DNA of 64,000 bases from Glycomyces tritici (GTDB lineage Bacteria > Actinomycetota > Actinomycetes > Mycobacteriales > Micromonosporaceae). Below, in pieces: positions 24,998-33,589 of the stretch. The notes under the pieces are model-generated. The model did not search any database, was not told the origin of the DNA, and saw nothing but the letters and a program-made list of their open reading frames with translations. The first letter of the stretch is position 1. Each line of letters opens with the position of its first letter. The translations under genes and the position numbers were made by a program. The DNA is taken from assembly GCF_030403505.1 (NCBI RefSeq), contig NZ_JAUEMJ010000005.1, positions 187,889 to 251,888 on the forward strand. The letters are read 5' to 3'.

Positions 24998-25825
24998 CTA
25001 GTCCCAGTCCTCCAGGACGTCGTCGATCGCGCCGTTGAAGTCGGCGAGCTCGGCGTAGACGCCGGGGTTGCCCGGCTGCGCGCAGCCGTAGCCCCAGCTG
25101 ACGATGCCGACCAGGATCAGGCCGTCATCGCCGGGGGCCATGATCGGCCCGCCGGAGTCGCCTCCGCAGGAGTCGACCCCGCCGTTCTCGAGGTCGCCCG
25201 CGCAGAGCATCGTCTGCGGGTCGACCTCGCCGGGGTAGGCCGCTTCGCAGTCGTCGTCGCTGACGAACGGCACTTCGACCCAGCGTGCGACCGTGGGGAA
25301 CCCGGTGCCGGTCTCGCCCCAGCCGGCGGTCTCGAGGACGTCGAACTCCTCGGGGTCGGTGCCCATCTCGACCGGTTCGACGTCGAGCGCGTCGTCCAGG
25401 CGCAGCAGCGCCCAGTCGTTGGCCAGTTCGACCGGCTCGTCGTAGTCGTGCGCGATGTGGAGGTCCGTCACGGCGGTCTCCACGATGTCGTCCGATTCGA
25501 GGTCGACCGAACCGGAGAACACCACGAGGTCGTCGGGGTCGGCCTCGTCGACGCAGTGCGCGGCGGTGAGGACCACGTCTTCGGCGATGACCGAGCCGCC
25601 GCAGAACCGCCGCTCGTACGGGTCGCCCGAGCCGGCGTCGCCGACGGCGACGAGCCAGGGGTACTGGCCCTCCGCGGCCGGCTGGCCGCCGACGACCTTG
25701 GCCTCGAAGTCGTCCGCCGCCGGCTCCTCCGCGTTCGCGGCGACGCCGGTCCAGGCGATCGCCGCGGCGCCGAGGCCCGCGACGACGCCCGCGCCGAGGC
25801 GGACCAGGTGCTGCTTCCTGTCCAC
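24998..25825 (-). CDS. secreted trypsin-like serine protease (S1)
   Basis: 275 residues. A Sec-type signal (KQHLVRLGAGVVAGLGAAAI, cut near AANA-E) and a short propeptide are followed by VVGG (44-47), the canonical N terminus of the mature enzyme. The triad is H90 (LTAAHC), D137 (ANDWALL) and S224 (CGGDSGGP). D218 occupies the S1 pocket position 189, giving preference for Arg/Lys. Six Cys fit three disulfides. Surface residues are very acidic. The GTG start at 25825 has AAAGGA at 6 nt; the open frame upstream is coincidental. Actinomycete relatives are exported nutritional proteases. It is a single gene. Confidence 0.92.
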   Translation of the reverse strand: MDRKQHLVRLGAGVVAGLGAAAIAWTGVAANAEEPAADDFEAKVVGGQPAAEGQYPWLVAVGDAGSGDPYERRFCGGSVIAEDVVLTAAHCVDEADPDDLVVFSGSVDLESDDIVETAVTDLHIAHDYDEPVELANDWALLRLDDALDVEPVEMGTDPEEFDVLETAGWGETGTGFPTVARWVEVPFVSDDDCEAAYPGEVDPQTMLCAGDLENGGVDSCGGDSGGPIMAPGDDGLILVGIVSWGYGCAQPGNPGVYAELADFNGAIDDVLEDWD

Positions 25826-25935
25826 TGTGCATCCTTTCGGGGGTGAGATGAGGGTCGACCCGAACGGCCCACCCGTGCCCGAAAATATCCGCTCATTTCG
25901 GGACCCCTCCCGAAGTGGTTGTGCCGCAGGCGGGA

Positions 25936-26559
25936 TCAGTCGAGGTGGCGCGTGTCGCCGAGGCGCAGCACCAGCCGCCCCCGGTACAGGTCGTCCTCGT
26001 GGAGCGTGGTGATGCTGCCCGAGCGGGCCTTGAAGAGCGCGTACCCGAGCGCTTCGATCGGCATCCGGATCCAGGCGGCGACCGCGAACGTGAACGCGTA
26101 GCCGTGGGTGACGACGATCTGGTGCTCGCACGGGCTCTCGGTGATCTCGTCGACGGCCGCGTAGATCCGCTGCGCCACTTCGGCTCGCGATTCGGAGCCG
26201 GGGATGTGGCGGTGCCCCATCCGGTCGCCTTCCGCCGGAGGCGGGCTGAAGAGCTCGTCCCAACGGGCCTGCGGGTGCCCTTCGGCCTCGCCGAAGGACG
26301 CCTCCCGCAGCCGCGCGTCGAGCACCGGCTCCAGCCCGAACCGCTTCCCGATGACCTCGGCGGTCTGCTTGGTGCGCTTGAGGTCAGACGAGTACAGCTC
26401 CACTGTGGCCTCGTTTGGGATCGCGGAGCGCAGTGCCTCGCTGACGCGCCCGGCCGCCTCGGCTCCGGCGGGGGTCAGGTCCGAGTCGTACCGGCCGCCG
26501 ACGCGGCCTTCGACATGATGGGTCGCCTGCGGGTGGGTGACGACGTAGAGCGTGCGCAC
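25936..26559 (-). CDS. histidine phosphatase superfamily protein with THP in place of RHG
   Basis: 207 residues of the phosphoglycerate-mutase-like superfamily. The conserved N-terminal LxRHG is replaced by VVTHPQATHHVEG, keeping the nucleophilic His but not the Arg. SSDLKRTKQTAEVI, LREASFGEAEG and the second His in VVTHGYAFTF are normal. Family members remove phosphate from small molecules or proteins. The THP form seems a subgroup of its own, and the loss of the Arg may alter phosphate binding. GTG 26559 opens the conserved region; the ribosome site is weak. It is divergent from the LacI gene. Confidence 0.83.
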   Translation of the reverse strand: MRTLYVVTHPQATHHVEGRVGGRYDSDLTPAGAEAAGRVSEALRSAIPNEATVELYSSDLKRTKQTAEVIGKRFGLEPVLDARLREASFGEAEGHPQARWDELFSPPPAEGDRMGHRHIPGSESRAEVAQRIYAAVDEITESPCEHQIVVTHGYAFTFAVAAWIRMPIEALGYALFKARSGSITTLHEDDLYRGRLVLRLGDTRHLD

Positions 26560-26657
26560 GGGGTACCGGCCTCTCGGGGTGGGGGACCGCCCGACTCTAG
26601 ACCGGCGCCCGGCCCGGCGTTCGCATAGGATTGGCGCCGACGCAGAGGAGGGCGGGC

Positions 26658-27674
26658 ATGTCGACATCGCGAGGCGCGCGCCAGCCGACGATCAAAGAGG
26701 TCGCCACGCTCGCCGGGGTGAGCCCGATGACCGTGTCCCGCACGCTCGCGGGCGGCGTGAACGTGCGGCCCGACCTCCAGGCGCGGGTGATGGCGGCCGT
26801 GCGCGAGCTCGGCTACTACCGCAACGAGAACGCGCGGAGTCTGCGCCCCGGCCAGCCCAGCGGTCTCATCGGCGTCGCGATCACCAACCTCGCCAACCCG
26901 TACTACGGGAACTTCGCGCTCGGCGTCGAGGAGGTCGCCGCCGCGCACGGCCGGCGCATCATCCTCGGCAACACCGGCGAGGACGCCGGGCGCGAGCGCC
27001 AGCTCGTGAGCGACTTCATCGGCCGCCAGGTCGACGGCCTCATCCTGGTGCCGACCAGCGGCGACGCCGAGCACCTGCAACCGGAGCGGCTCGGGGACGT
27101 GCCGCTGGTGCTCGCCTCGCGCCGCGTGCCCGGCCTCGACGTCGACACGGTGCTCCTCGACGACGTGGGCGGCGCCTACCGCGGCACCGTCTCCCTGCTC
27201 GACGCCGGGCACACCCGCATCGGGTTCCTCGGCAACCGCAGCTCCGTGTTCACCGGCGAGCGCCGGTACCGCGGCTACGAGCAGGCGATGACCGAGCGCG
27301 GCGCGCCGATCGACCCGTCGATCATCGCCCGGGACCAGCAGGACGTGGAGGCCGCGAGCCGGGCCGCGCGGGCGATGCTCGACCACCCCGAGCCGCCGAC
27401 GGCGATCTTCAGCGCCAACAACCGCAACACGATCGGCGCACTGCGCGAGATCGGGCGGCGCATCCGCGACGGCCTCCCCGGGCCCCGCCCGGCCGTCGTG
27501 AGCTTCGACGACTTCGAGCTCTCCGAGCTCATGCCGGTCCCGGTCACGGTGATCGACCACGACGCGCGACTCCTCGGCCGCGAGGCCGCGACCCTCCTGT
27601 TCGCCAGGCTCGAGGGCACCGCCGAAGGCGAGCCGAACACGGTCGAACTGCCTGTCACGATCGAGCACCCCTGA
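26658..27674 (+). CDS. LacI-family regulator of the operon at 27771
   Basis: 338 residues. The HTH PTIKEVATLAGVSPMTVSRTLAG, hinge helix and RNENARSLRPGQ lead into a periplasmic-binding-like sensor domain (GVAITNLANPYYGNFALGVE, IGFLGNRSSVFTGERRYRGY). ATG 26658 has GGAGG at 7-8 nt. The perfect palindrome at 27720-27739, 45 bp after its stop, is its most likely operator. It would repress the kinase/isomerase/importer operon until a sugar binds. The inducer is unknown. Confidence 0.92.
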   Translation: MSTSRGARQPTIKEVATLAGVSPMTVSRTLAGGVNVRPDLQARVMAAVRELGYYRNENARSLRPGQPSGLIGVAITNLANPYYGNFALGVEEVAAAHGRRIILGNTGEDAGRERQLVSDFIGRQVDGLILVPTSGDAEHLQPERLGDVPLVLASRRVPGLDVDTVLLDDVGGAYRGTVSLLDAGHTRIGFLGNRSSVFTGERRYRGYEQAMTERGAPIDPSIIARDQQDVEAASRAARAMLDHPEPPTAIFSANNRNTIGALREIGRRIRDGLPGPRPAVVSFDDFELSELMPVPVTVIDHDARLLGREAATLLFARLEGTAEGEPNTVELPVTIEHP

Positions 27675-27701
27675 GGGTGGAACCCGCTCTGAACTGCCTG
27701 T

Positions 27702-27739
27702 TTGCCAAAACCCGTCCTTGGTTGGTAACGTTACCAACC
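27702..27739 (+). promoter_or_regulatory. promoter and LacI operator of the sugar kinase/PMI operon
   Basis: GGTTGGTAAC followed directly by GTTACCAACC (27720-27739) is a perfect 20-bp palindrome with the CG centre typical of LacI-family operators. TTGCCA (27702-27707) and TAACGT (27726-27731) form a plausible -35/-10 pair at 18 bp, so bound repressor would cover the -10. Confidence 0.75.
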
Positions 27740-27770
27740 GTCAGGCAGTGCGGCAGGAGGGAGACGGGCG

Positions 27771-28655
27771 ATGGAGCTCTGCATCGACTTCGGCGGTTCC
27801 GAGATCAAGCTCGGCATCCTCGACCGGGGCGAACCCGTGCGCACCGCGACCGTCCCCACGGGCGCGAGGGACCTCGAACAGGTCCGCGACGCCGCGGCGG
27901 CGCTGCTCGCCGAGACCACGCCCATGCAGGCCCCGGCAACCGTGGGCATCGCCGTCCCCGGCGTCGTCGACCGTGCCGCCGGCCGCCTCGTCAAAGCGCA
28001 TGACAAGCACCCGCGTCTCGACGGCCTCGACCTGATCGCCTGGGCCCGCGAATCCTTCGGGCTGCGCGCCGTGATCGAGAACGACGCCCGCGCCGCGCTC
28101 ATCGGCGAGACCGCCACCGGCTCCGCCGCCGGAGCGCGCGATGCGGTCCTCATGAGCCTCGGCACCGGCATCGGGACCGCCGCGCTCATCGACGGGACCC
28201 TCCTCAGAGGAGCGCACGACCACGCGGGCATCCTCGGCGGGCACTTCACCGTCGACTTCGCCGGCGCCCGGTGCAACTGCGGCAACATCGGCTGCGCCGA
28301 GTCCATCGCCGGAGCCTGGGCCCTGCGCCGCGACCTCGCGGTGCGCGGCGACGCCGTCACCGACGTCAAGGCGCTGTTCGAGACCGACGACGACGCGGCA
28401 CTCGCCTTGCGCGACAGGGCGGTCTGCGCCTGGGGCGCCACCGCCGTGTCGCTCTGCCACGCCTACGACCCCGAGGTCGTGATCCTCACCGGCGGCATCC
28501 TGCGCGCCGGGACCGCCGTCGCCGCACCGATCGAGGCGTACGTCCGCGAGCACCTCTGGACCAGCTCGCACCGGCCCGCCTTCGTCGTCCCCGACCGCCC
28601 CGACCTCTCGGTGCTGCGCGGCCTCGCCGCCCTCGCCGCCGATCCCCGAAACTGA
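27771..28655 (+). CDS. ROK-family sugar kinase
   Basis: 294 residues with no DNA-binding domain, so an enzyme. The phosphate loop is DFGGSEIKLGI, followed by AVPGVVD, ENDARAAL with the catalytic Asp, SLGTGIGTA, and the zinc motif CNCGNIGCAE. It phosphorylates a hexose with ATP, probably mannose or glucose, in the cytoplasm. The adjacent mannose-6-phosphate isomerase favours mannose (inference). It is the first gene of an operon of eight. GGAGG precedes ATG 27771, and the next ribosome site overlaps its stop. Confidence 0.9.
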   Translation: MELCIDFGGSEIKLGILDRGEPVRTATVPTGARDLEQVRDAAAALLAETTPMQAPATVGIAVPGVVDRAAGRLVKAHDKHPRLDGLDLIAWARESFGLRAVIENDARAALIGETATGSAAGARDAVLMSLGTGIGTAALIDGTLLRGAHDHAGILGGHFTVDFAGARCNCGNIGCAESIAGAWALRRDLAVRGDAVTDVKALFETDDDAALALRDRAVCAWGATAVSLCHAYDPEVVILTGGILRAGTAVAAPIEAYVREHLWTSSHRPAFVVPDRPDLSVLRGLAALAADPRN

Positions 28656-28665
28656 AGGAGCGCCA

Positions 28666-30495
28666 GTGTCCACCGTCCCTCTCGGACAGTACGAGAAGCA
28701 GCCGACCGTCCCGCTGCCGGCCGGCGCCCGGGTCCTCACCGGCGCGAGCGCATGGACCGCCGCCGCCGAGACGGCCGCCGCGAAAGCGGGCGGGCGAGCA
28801 CCGCTCCTCGTGGTCGACGCCTACCCCGGAGCGGACCTCCCCCTGCTCGCCGAACTGATCGCGGGCGCACTGCCGCAGTGGCGGGTCGTCGACGTCGAGG
28901 ACGCCGCCGCGCTCCCCATTGCGCACATCGACGCCCGCTTCGCGGACAACCTCACCGAGGACCGGGTGTTCGGCGTCCTCTCGCACGCCACAGTGGACGC
29001 CTTCTACGACGCCGAGCGCCTCGACAAGCTCGCCGTCGAGGTCGACGGCGCCGTCGAACCCACGGTCCTGCTCGGCTGGGGCGCCGACCTCGTCGCCCGG
29101 CGCCTCGCGCACCCGTACGCGCTGGTGCTCGCGGACATGGCCCGCTGGGAGCTCCAGCTGCGCCAGCGGGCCGGGGCCACCAACTGGCGCGCCGAGAACC
29201 CGGACGAGGACCAGCTGCGCAAGTACAAGCGCGGGTTCTTCGTCGAGTGGCGCGTGGCCGACCGCCACAAGACCGCCATGTTCGACCGGCTCGACTTCGT
29301 CTTGGACGCCAACGCGATCGGCGCCGCCGAGCCGACCGATCGCGCCGCCGGCATGATCACCGGCGAGGCCTTCCGCGCCGGCCTGCGCGACGCCGCGCAC
29401 GCGCCGCTCCGGGTCGTCCCGTTCTTCGACCCCGGCGTGTGGGGCGGCCAGTGGATGAAGCAGAGGCTCGACCTCGACCCCGCCAAGCCCAACTACGCGT
29501 GGTGCTTCGACTGCGTCCCGGAGGAGAACTCGCTGCTCCTGGAGGACGCCGAAGGCGCCGTCGTCGAGATCCCCTCCCTCGACCTGGTGCTCGCGCAACC
29601 CGAAGCGCTGCTGGGGGAGCGGACCTACGCGCGGTTCGGCGCCGAGTTCCCGATCCGCTTCGACTTCCTCGACACCATGGAGGGCGGCAACCTCTCCCTC
29701 CAGGTGCACCCGCTCACCGACTACATCCAGCGCCACTTCGGTATGCACTACACGCAGGACGAGTCGTACTACATGCTCGACGCCGGGGACGACGCGGTCG
29801 TCTACCTCGGCACCAAGGACGGCGTCGACCGGGACGCGATGCTCGCCGACCTCCGCGCCGCCGAGTCCGGCGAGCGGCCCTTCCCCGCCGAGCAGTACGT
29901 GAACGCGTTCCCCGCCAAGAAGCACGACCACTTCCTCATCCCGGCCGGCACCATCCACAGCTCGGGCGCGAACTCGATGGTCCTGGAGATCTCGGCGACC
30001 CCGTTCATCTTCACCTTCAAGCTCTGGGACTGGGGCCGCCTCGGCCTCGACGGCGTCCCGCGCCCGGTCCACATCGACCACGGCGAGCGCAACCTCGTCT
30101 GGAAGCGCGACACGGCCTGGACCGAGGCGAACCTCGTCAACCGGGTCGAGGAGATCAAGCGCGACGGCGACGGCGATCTCGAGAAAGGCAACGTCGAGGA
30201 GCGCACCGGCCTCCACGAGCTCGAGTTCATCGAAGTGCGCCGCCACTGGTTCGCAGAACAAGCCGCCCACGACACGGAGGGCACCGTCAACGTGCTCAAC
30301 CTCGTCGAGGGCGACGAAGTCGAGATCACCAGCCCCACCGGAGCGTTCGCGCCCTACACGATCCACTACGCCGAGACGTTCATCGTCCCGGCCGCCGTCG
30401 GCCCCTACGTCGTCCGCCGCACGGCCCGCTCCCGCAGCGAGCGCTTCGGGACCGTCAAAGCCTCGGTCCGCGGCACCCGGACCGGCGAAGCCTGA
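28666..30495 (+). CDS. class I mannose-6-phosphate isomerase with N-terminal kinase-like domain
   Basis: 609 residues, nearly twice the classical enzyme. Residues 1-230 resemble a P-loop nucleoside-kinase fold (LLVVDAYPGADLPLLAELIA, VVDVEDAA) but have no intact Walker A. The cupin half has the metal ligands Q346 and H348 (LSLQVHPL), E366 (QDESYYMLD) and H431 (IPAGTIHSSG). The enzyme converts mannose 6-phosphate to fructose 6-phosphate; the N-terminal role is unknown. GTG 28666 with AAGGAG at 6 nt sits directly behind the kinase gene. Kinase plus isomerase would carry free mannose into glycolysis. Confidence 0.88.
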   Translation: MSTVPLGQYEKQPTVPLPAGARVLTGASAWTAAAETAAAKAGGRAPLLVVDAYPGADLPLLAELIAGALPQWRVVDVEDAAALPIAHIDARFADNLTEDRVFGVLSHATVDAFYDAERLDKLAVEVDGAVEPTVLLGWGADLVARRLAHPYALVLADMARWELQLRQRAGATNWRAENPDEDQLRKYKRGFFVEWRVADRHKTAMFDRLDFVLDANAIGAAEPTDRAAGMITGEAFRAGLRDAAHAPLRVVPFFDPGVWGGQWMKQRLDLDPAKPNYAWCFDCVPEENSLLLEDAEGAVVEIPSLDLVLAQPEALLGERTYARFGAEFPIRFDFLDTMEGGNLSLQVHPLTDYIQRHFGMHYTQDESYYMLDAGDDAVVYLGTKDGVDRDAMLADLRAAESGERPFPAEQYVNAFPAKKHDHFLIPAGTIHSSGANSMVLEISATPFIFTFKLWDWGRLGLDGVPRPVHIDHGERNLVWKRDTAWTEANLVNRVEEIKRDGDGDLEKGNVEERTGLHELEFIEVRRHWFAEQAAHDTEGTVNVLNLVEGDEVEITSPTGAFAPYTIHYAETFIVPAAVGPYVVRRTARSRSERFGTVKASVRGTRTGEA

Positions 30496-30534
30496 ACTGC
30501 AACCCCACCCCCTTACCGAACAAAGGAGTTCGCA

Positions 30535-31794
30535 ATGCGATCCAGGAAGATCCCCGCCATCGCGGCCGCCGCTGCCGCCTCGATGCTGCTCGCCTCGTGC
30601 GGCGGCGGCAGCGCCGACGACGGCGCCACCACCGGCACGCTCGACTTCTACACGAACAAGGCCGCCTGGGAGCCCGACTTCGACGAGCTGAACGCGCAGA
30701 GCGAGTCCGACGTCGACATCAGCCTCGACACCACCGGCTACTCCGACGCCGCCCAGTACGACGCGTTCATCAAGCAGTCCTTCCGCACCGACAAGAGCCC
30801 CGGCCTCTTCACCTGGCAGACCGGCCCCTCCCTCGGCGAACTCGTCGACGAGGGCCTGGTCGCCGAGACCACGGACATCTGGGCCAAGGCCGTGGACGAA
30901 GGCTGGATCGGCGAGGACCTCAAGGACGCCTACACCTACGACGGCAAGCAGTACTGCGTGCCGATGAACATCGCCTACTGGGTCATGTACTACAACAAGC
31001 CCCTCTTCGAGGAGCACGGCATCGCCGAGCCCGCCACCTGGGCCGAGCTCGACGCCGCCGCCGAGAAGCTCAAAGGCGCCGGCGTCACCCCGTACTACCA
31101 GACCAGCACGCTGTTCACCTTCCCCTGGTTCCAGCAGCTCGTCGCCGGCACCGACCCCGAGCTCTACAACGGGCTCGCCACAGGCGAAGTGAAGTACACC
31201 GACCCGCGCATCGTCGAGATCATGGAGACCTGGCGCGCACAGCAGGAAGCGGGCTGGTTCAGCGACGCCGGCGCCACGGTCGACCCCGCCGTGGGCCTCA
31301 AGCAGGGCGACTTCGCGATGATCAACTTCGGGTCGTTCTTCAACGGCTCCCTCGACGGCGCCGGCATGGTCTCAGGCCAGGACTACGACATGTTCGTCAT
31401 CCCCGCCGTGAACCCCGACCTCGGCACGACCCCCGTCGCGGTCGAATCGGGGCCGCTCTGCGTCGCCGAGAACTCCTCCCAGAAGACCCTCGGCCTCGCG
31501 TACGCCGAATGGTGGATGTCCCCGGACGCGCAGACCGCCTGGAGCGCCGCCCGCGGCGACGTCGCCTTCAACCCGCAGGCCGTCGTCGCCGACCCGATGC
31601 TCGAAGAGCTCGGCACCACCGTCGCCGGCGACGGGTACGAGCGGTTCGACCGCTACTACGAGGCCACGCCCACGCCGATCCTCACCGTCGCCCTCGAGCA
31701 GTTCGGCGCGTTCATCGCCAACCCCGGCGACCCGCTCCCGTTCCTGGAGGCCATCCAGGCCGAGGCCGACGCCTACTGGGCAGACCAGGGGTAA
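30535..31794 (+). CDS. ABC transporter sugar-binding lipoprotein, family 1
   Basis: 419 residues. A lipoprotein signal (KIPAIAAAAAASMLLASC, Cys22) precedes an SBP_bac_1 domain (GTLDFYTNKAAWEPDFDELN, YCVPMNIAYWVMYYNKPLFE, FAMINFGSFFNG). It is the extracellular receptor of a CUT1 sugar importer whose two permeases follow. No ATPase is encoded in the operon, so a shared MsiK-type ATPase elsewhere in the genome is probably used, as in Streptomyces CUT1 systems. The ligand is unknown, likely an oligosaccharide. AAAGGAG precedes ATG 30535. Confidence 0.92.
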   Translation: MRSRKIPAIAAAAAASMLLASCGGGSADDGATTGTLDFYTNKAAWEPDFDELNAQSESDVDISLDTTGYSDAAQYDAFIKQSFRTDKSPGLFTWQTGPSLGELVDEGLVAETTDIWAKAVDEGWIGEDLKDAYTYDGKQYCVPMNIAYWVMYYNKPLFEEHGIAEPATWAELDAAAEKLKGAGVTPYYQTSTLFTFPWFQQLVAGTDPELYNGLATGEVKYTDPRIVEIMETWRAQQEAGWFSDAGATVDPAVGLKQGDFAMINFGSFFNGSLDGAGMVSGQDYDMFVIPAVNPDLGTTPVAVESGPLCVAENSSQKTLGLAYAEWWMSPDAQTAWSAARGDVAFNPQAVVADPMLEELGTTVAGDGYERFDRYYEATPTPILTVALEQFGAFIANPGDPLPFLEAIQAEADAYWADQG

Positions 31795-31801
31795 GCGCCG
31801 C

Positions 31802-32752
31802 ATGACGTCCGACCAGACCACCCTGAAGCGTCCCGAGGAGCGGCTCCGCCGGTCCTCGGGACGCGACCGGGCCGCACCGAAGCGCCCCAAGGACCCGTTC
31901 GACCGGTCCGCCCTGGGGTTCATCGCGCCCGGCGTGATCCTCGTGGCCGTGCTGCTCTACCTGCCGCTGCTGTGGACCACCTTCCTCAGCCTCACCGAGT
32001 ACAACGGCCTCGGCGACCCCGAGTGGGTCGGCTTCGCGAACTACGTGGAGATGCTCGACGACCCCGGGTTCATCGGCTCCGTGCTCAACACGCTGCTGTG
32101 GGTCGCCGGCACTCTCCTCGTCCCCGTCGGGATCGGGCTCGGCGTCGCCCTGCTCACCTGGAACCTCAAGGGCGGCACCTGGCTGCGCCTGCCGTTCCTC
32201 ATCCCGTACGCCCTCTCCGGCATCGGGGTCGGCGTGATCTGGTCGTTCATCCTCTCCGGGGACGGCGCGCTCGACCAGGCGCTCGCCGCCTTCGGCATCG
32301 ACGACACGCCGCGCTGGCTCGTCGACGCCCCGCTCAACACGGTCGTGATGATCCTCGCGACCGCATGGCAGGGCGTCGGCGTGAACGCCCTGCTCTTCAC
32401 GATCGGCCTCCAGTCGATCCCGAAGGAGCCGCTGGAGGCGGCGCGGGTCGACGGCGCGAACGGGCTGCGCCTGTTCCGGAGCATCCTGTGGCCCATGCTC
32501 CGCCCGCTCACCGCGGTCGTCGTCGGCCTCTCGATCGTCGCGAGCCTCAAGACCTTCGACATCGTGCAGGGCATGACGAAAGGCGGGCCCGGCCGGGCCT
32601 CCGAGACGCTCGCGCTCACGATGTACAAGGAGACCTTCGTGAACAGCGAGTACGGCCTCGGCTCGGCGATCGCCGTGTTCCTCACGATCGTCACGCTCGC
32701 GGCCTCGATCCTCTACCTGCGCCAGCAGCTCTCCAGCAAGCACGGGGTCTGA
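31802..32752 (+). CDS. CUT1 ABC permease (MalF/UgpA type)
   Basis: 316 residues. A charged N-terminal tail of about 40 residues (KRPEERLRRSSGRDRAAPKR) precedes six membrane helices. The EAA loop EPLEAARVDGANGLRLFRSILWPML contacts the shared ATPase. It starts 7 bp after the binding-protein stop and ends 1 bp before the next permease. It forms the channel together with that protein. Confidence 0.93.
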   Translation: MTSDQTTLKRPEERLRRSSGRDRAAPKRPKDPFDRSALGFIAPGVILVAVLLYLPLLWTTFLSLTEYNGLGDPEWVGFANYVEMLDDPGFIGSVLNTLLWVAGTLLVPVGIGLGVALLTWNLKGGTWLRLPFLIPYALSGIGVGVIWSFILSGDGALDQALAAFGIDDTPRWLVDAPLNTVVMILATAWQGVGVNALLFTIGLQSIPKEPLEAARVDGANGLRLFRSILWPMLRPLTAVVVGLSIVASLKTFDIVQGMTKGGPGRASETLALTMYKETFVNSEYGLGSAIAVFLTIVTLAASILYLRQQLSSKHGV

Positions 32753-32753
32753 C

Positions 32754-33581
32754 ATGCCGTTCAAGCACACCACCCGCATCATCCGCACCGCCGTCCTGGC
32801 CGTCCTCGGCCTGTTCTGGCTCCTGCCGGTGTACCTGCTCCTGGTCAACGCCGCGAAATCGCCGGAGTCGTTCACCACCAAGGAGTCCTGGCTCCCCACC
32901 GACTTCTCGCTGTTCGCGAACATCGCCGAGGCGGTGCGCCTCTCCGGGCTCGCCGAGAGCGCGGCGAGCACCCTGCTCTACGCGGTCGTCTCGCCCGCGA
33001 TCGCCGTCGTGGTCGGCGCCGCCGCCGGATTCGCGATCGTCGCGCTCCGGCTGCGCCACGGCTTCGCCTGGTTCGTCGTGGTCTTCGGCGGCACCGTGTT
33101 CCCGCTCCAGATGATCCTGCTGCCGCTGTTCGACGCCTACTCCCGGGCGGGCCTGTTCGACACCCGCACGGGCATGATCGTCGTCTACACGGCCATCTCG
33201 ATCCCGTTCTCGGCGTTCGTGATGCGCAACTTCTTCACCGGCATCGCGCACAGCGTCTTCGAGGCCGCCGTGCTCGACGGGGCGACGACCTGGCGCATCT
33301 TCGCCCGCGTCTACCTCCCGATGGCCTCCAGCGCGCTCGTCGCGGTCTTCATCCTGCAGGCCACCTTCATCTGGAACGACTTCCTCCTCGGCCTGGTGCT
33401 CAGCCAGTCCGACACCGTGCGGCCCATCGTGACCAGCCTCGCCGGGATGCAGAGCACCTACGGCGGCGCGCAGATGCCCACGGTGCTCGCGGGCGGCCTG
33501 CTCGTCTCACTGCCCACAGTGGTCCTGTTCCTGTTCACGCAGAAGTTCTTCGCCCGCGGCCTCGCCCTCGGGCAGTACTAG
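32754..33581 (+). CDS. CUT1 ABC permease (MalG/UgpE type)
   Basis: 275 residues with six membrane helices; the N-terminal LAVLGLFWLLPVYLLLVNAA and the EAA loop HSVFEAAVLDGATTWRIFARVYLPM identify the MalG side of a CUT1 importer. ATG 32754 lies 1 bp after the previous stop. It is followed 8 bp later by a putative glycosidase, linking uptake and hydrolysis. Confidence 0.93.
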   Translation: MPFKHTTRIIRTAVLAVLGLFWLLPVYLLLVNAAKSPESFTTKESWLPTDFSLFANIAEAVRLSGLAESAASTLLYAVVSPAIAVVVGAAAGFAIVALRLRHGFAWFVVVFGGTVFPLQMILLPLFDAYSRAGLFDTRTGMIVVYTAISIPFSAFVMRNFFTGIAHSVFEAAVLDGATTWRIFARVYLPMASSALVAVFILQATFIWNDFLLGLVLSQSDTVRPIVTSLAGMQSTYGGAQMPTVLAGGLLVSLPTVVLFLFTQKFFARGLALGQY

Positions 33582-33589
33582 GAGCCCCC

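Noticed and set aside
24998..26263. Longer version of the trypsin-like gene starting near 26263
   Set aside because: The extension is basic and antisense to the phosphatase; GTG 25825 starts the signal peptide.
28486..31017. Antisense frame of about 843 codons under the isomerase
   Set aside because: Shadow of the sense gene; no domain or start signal.
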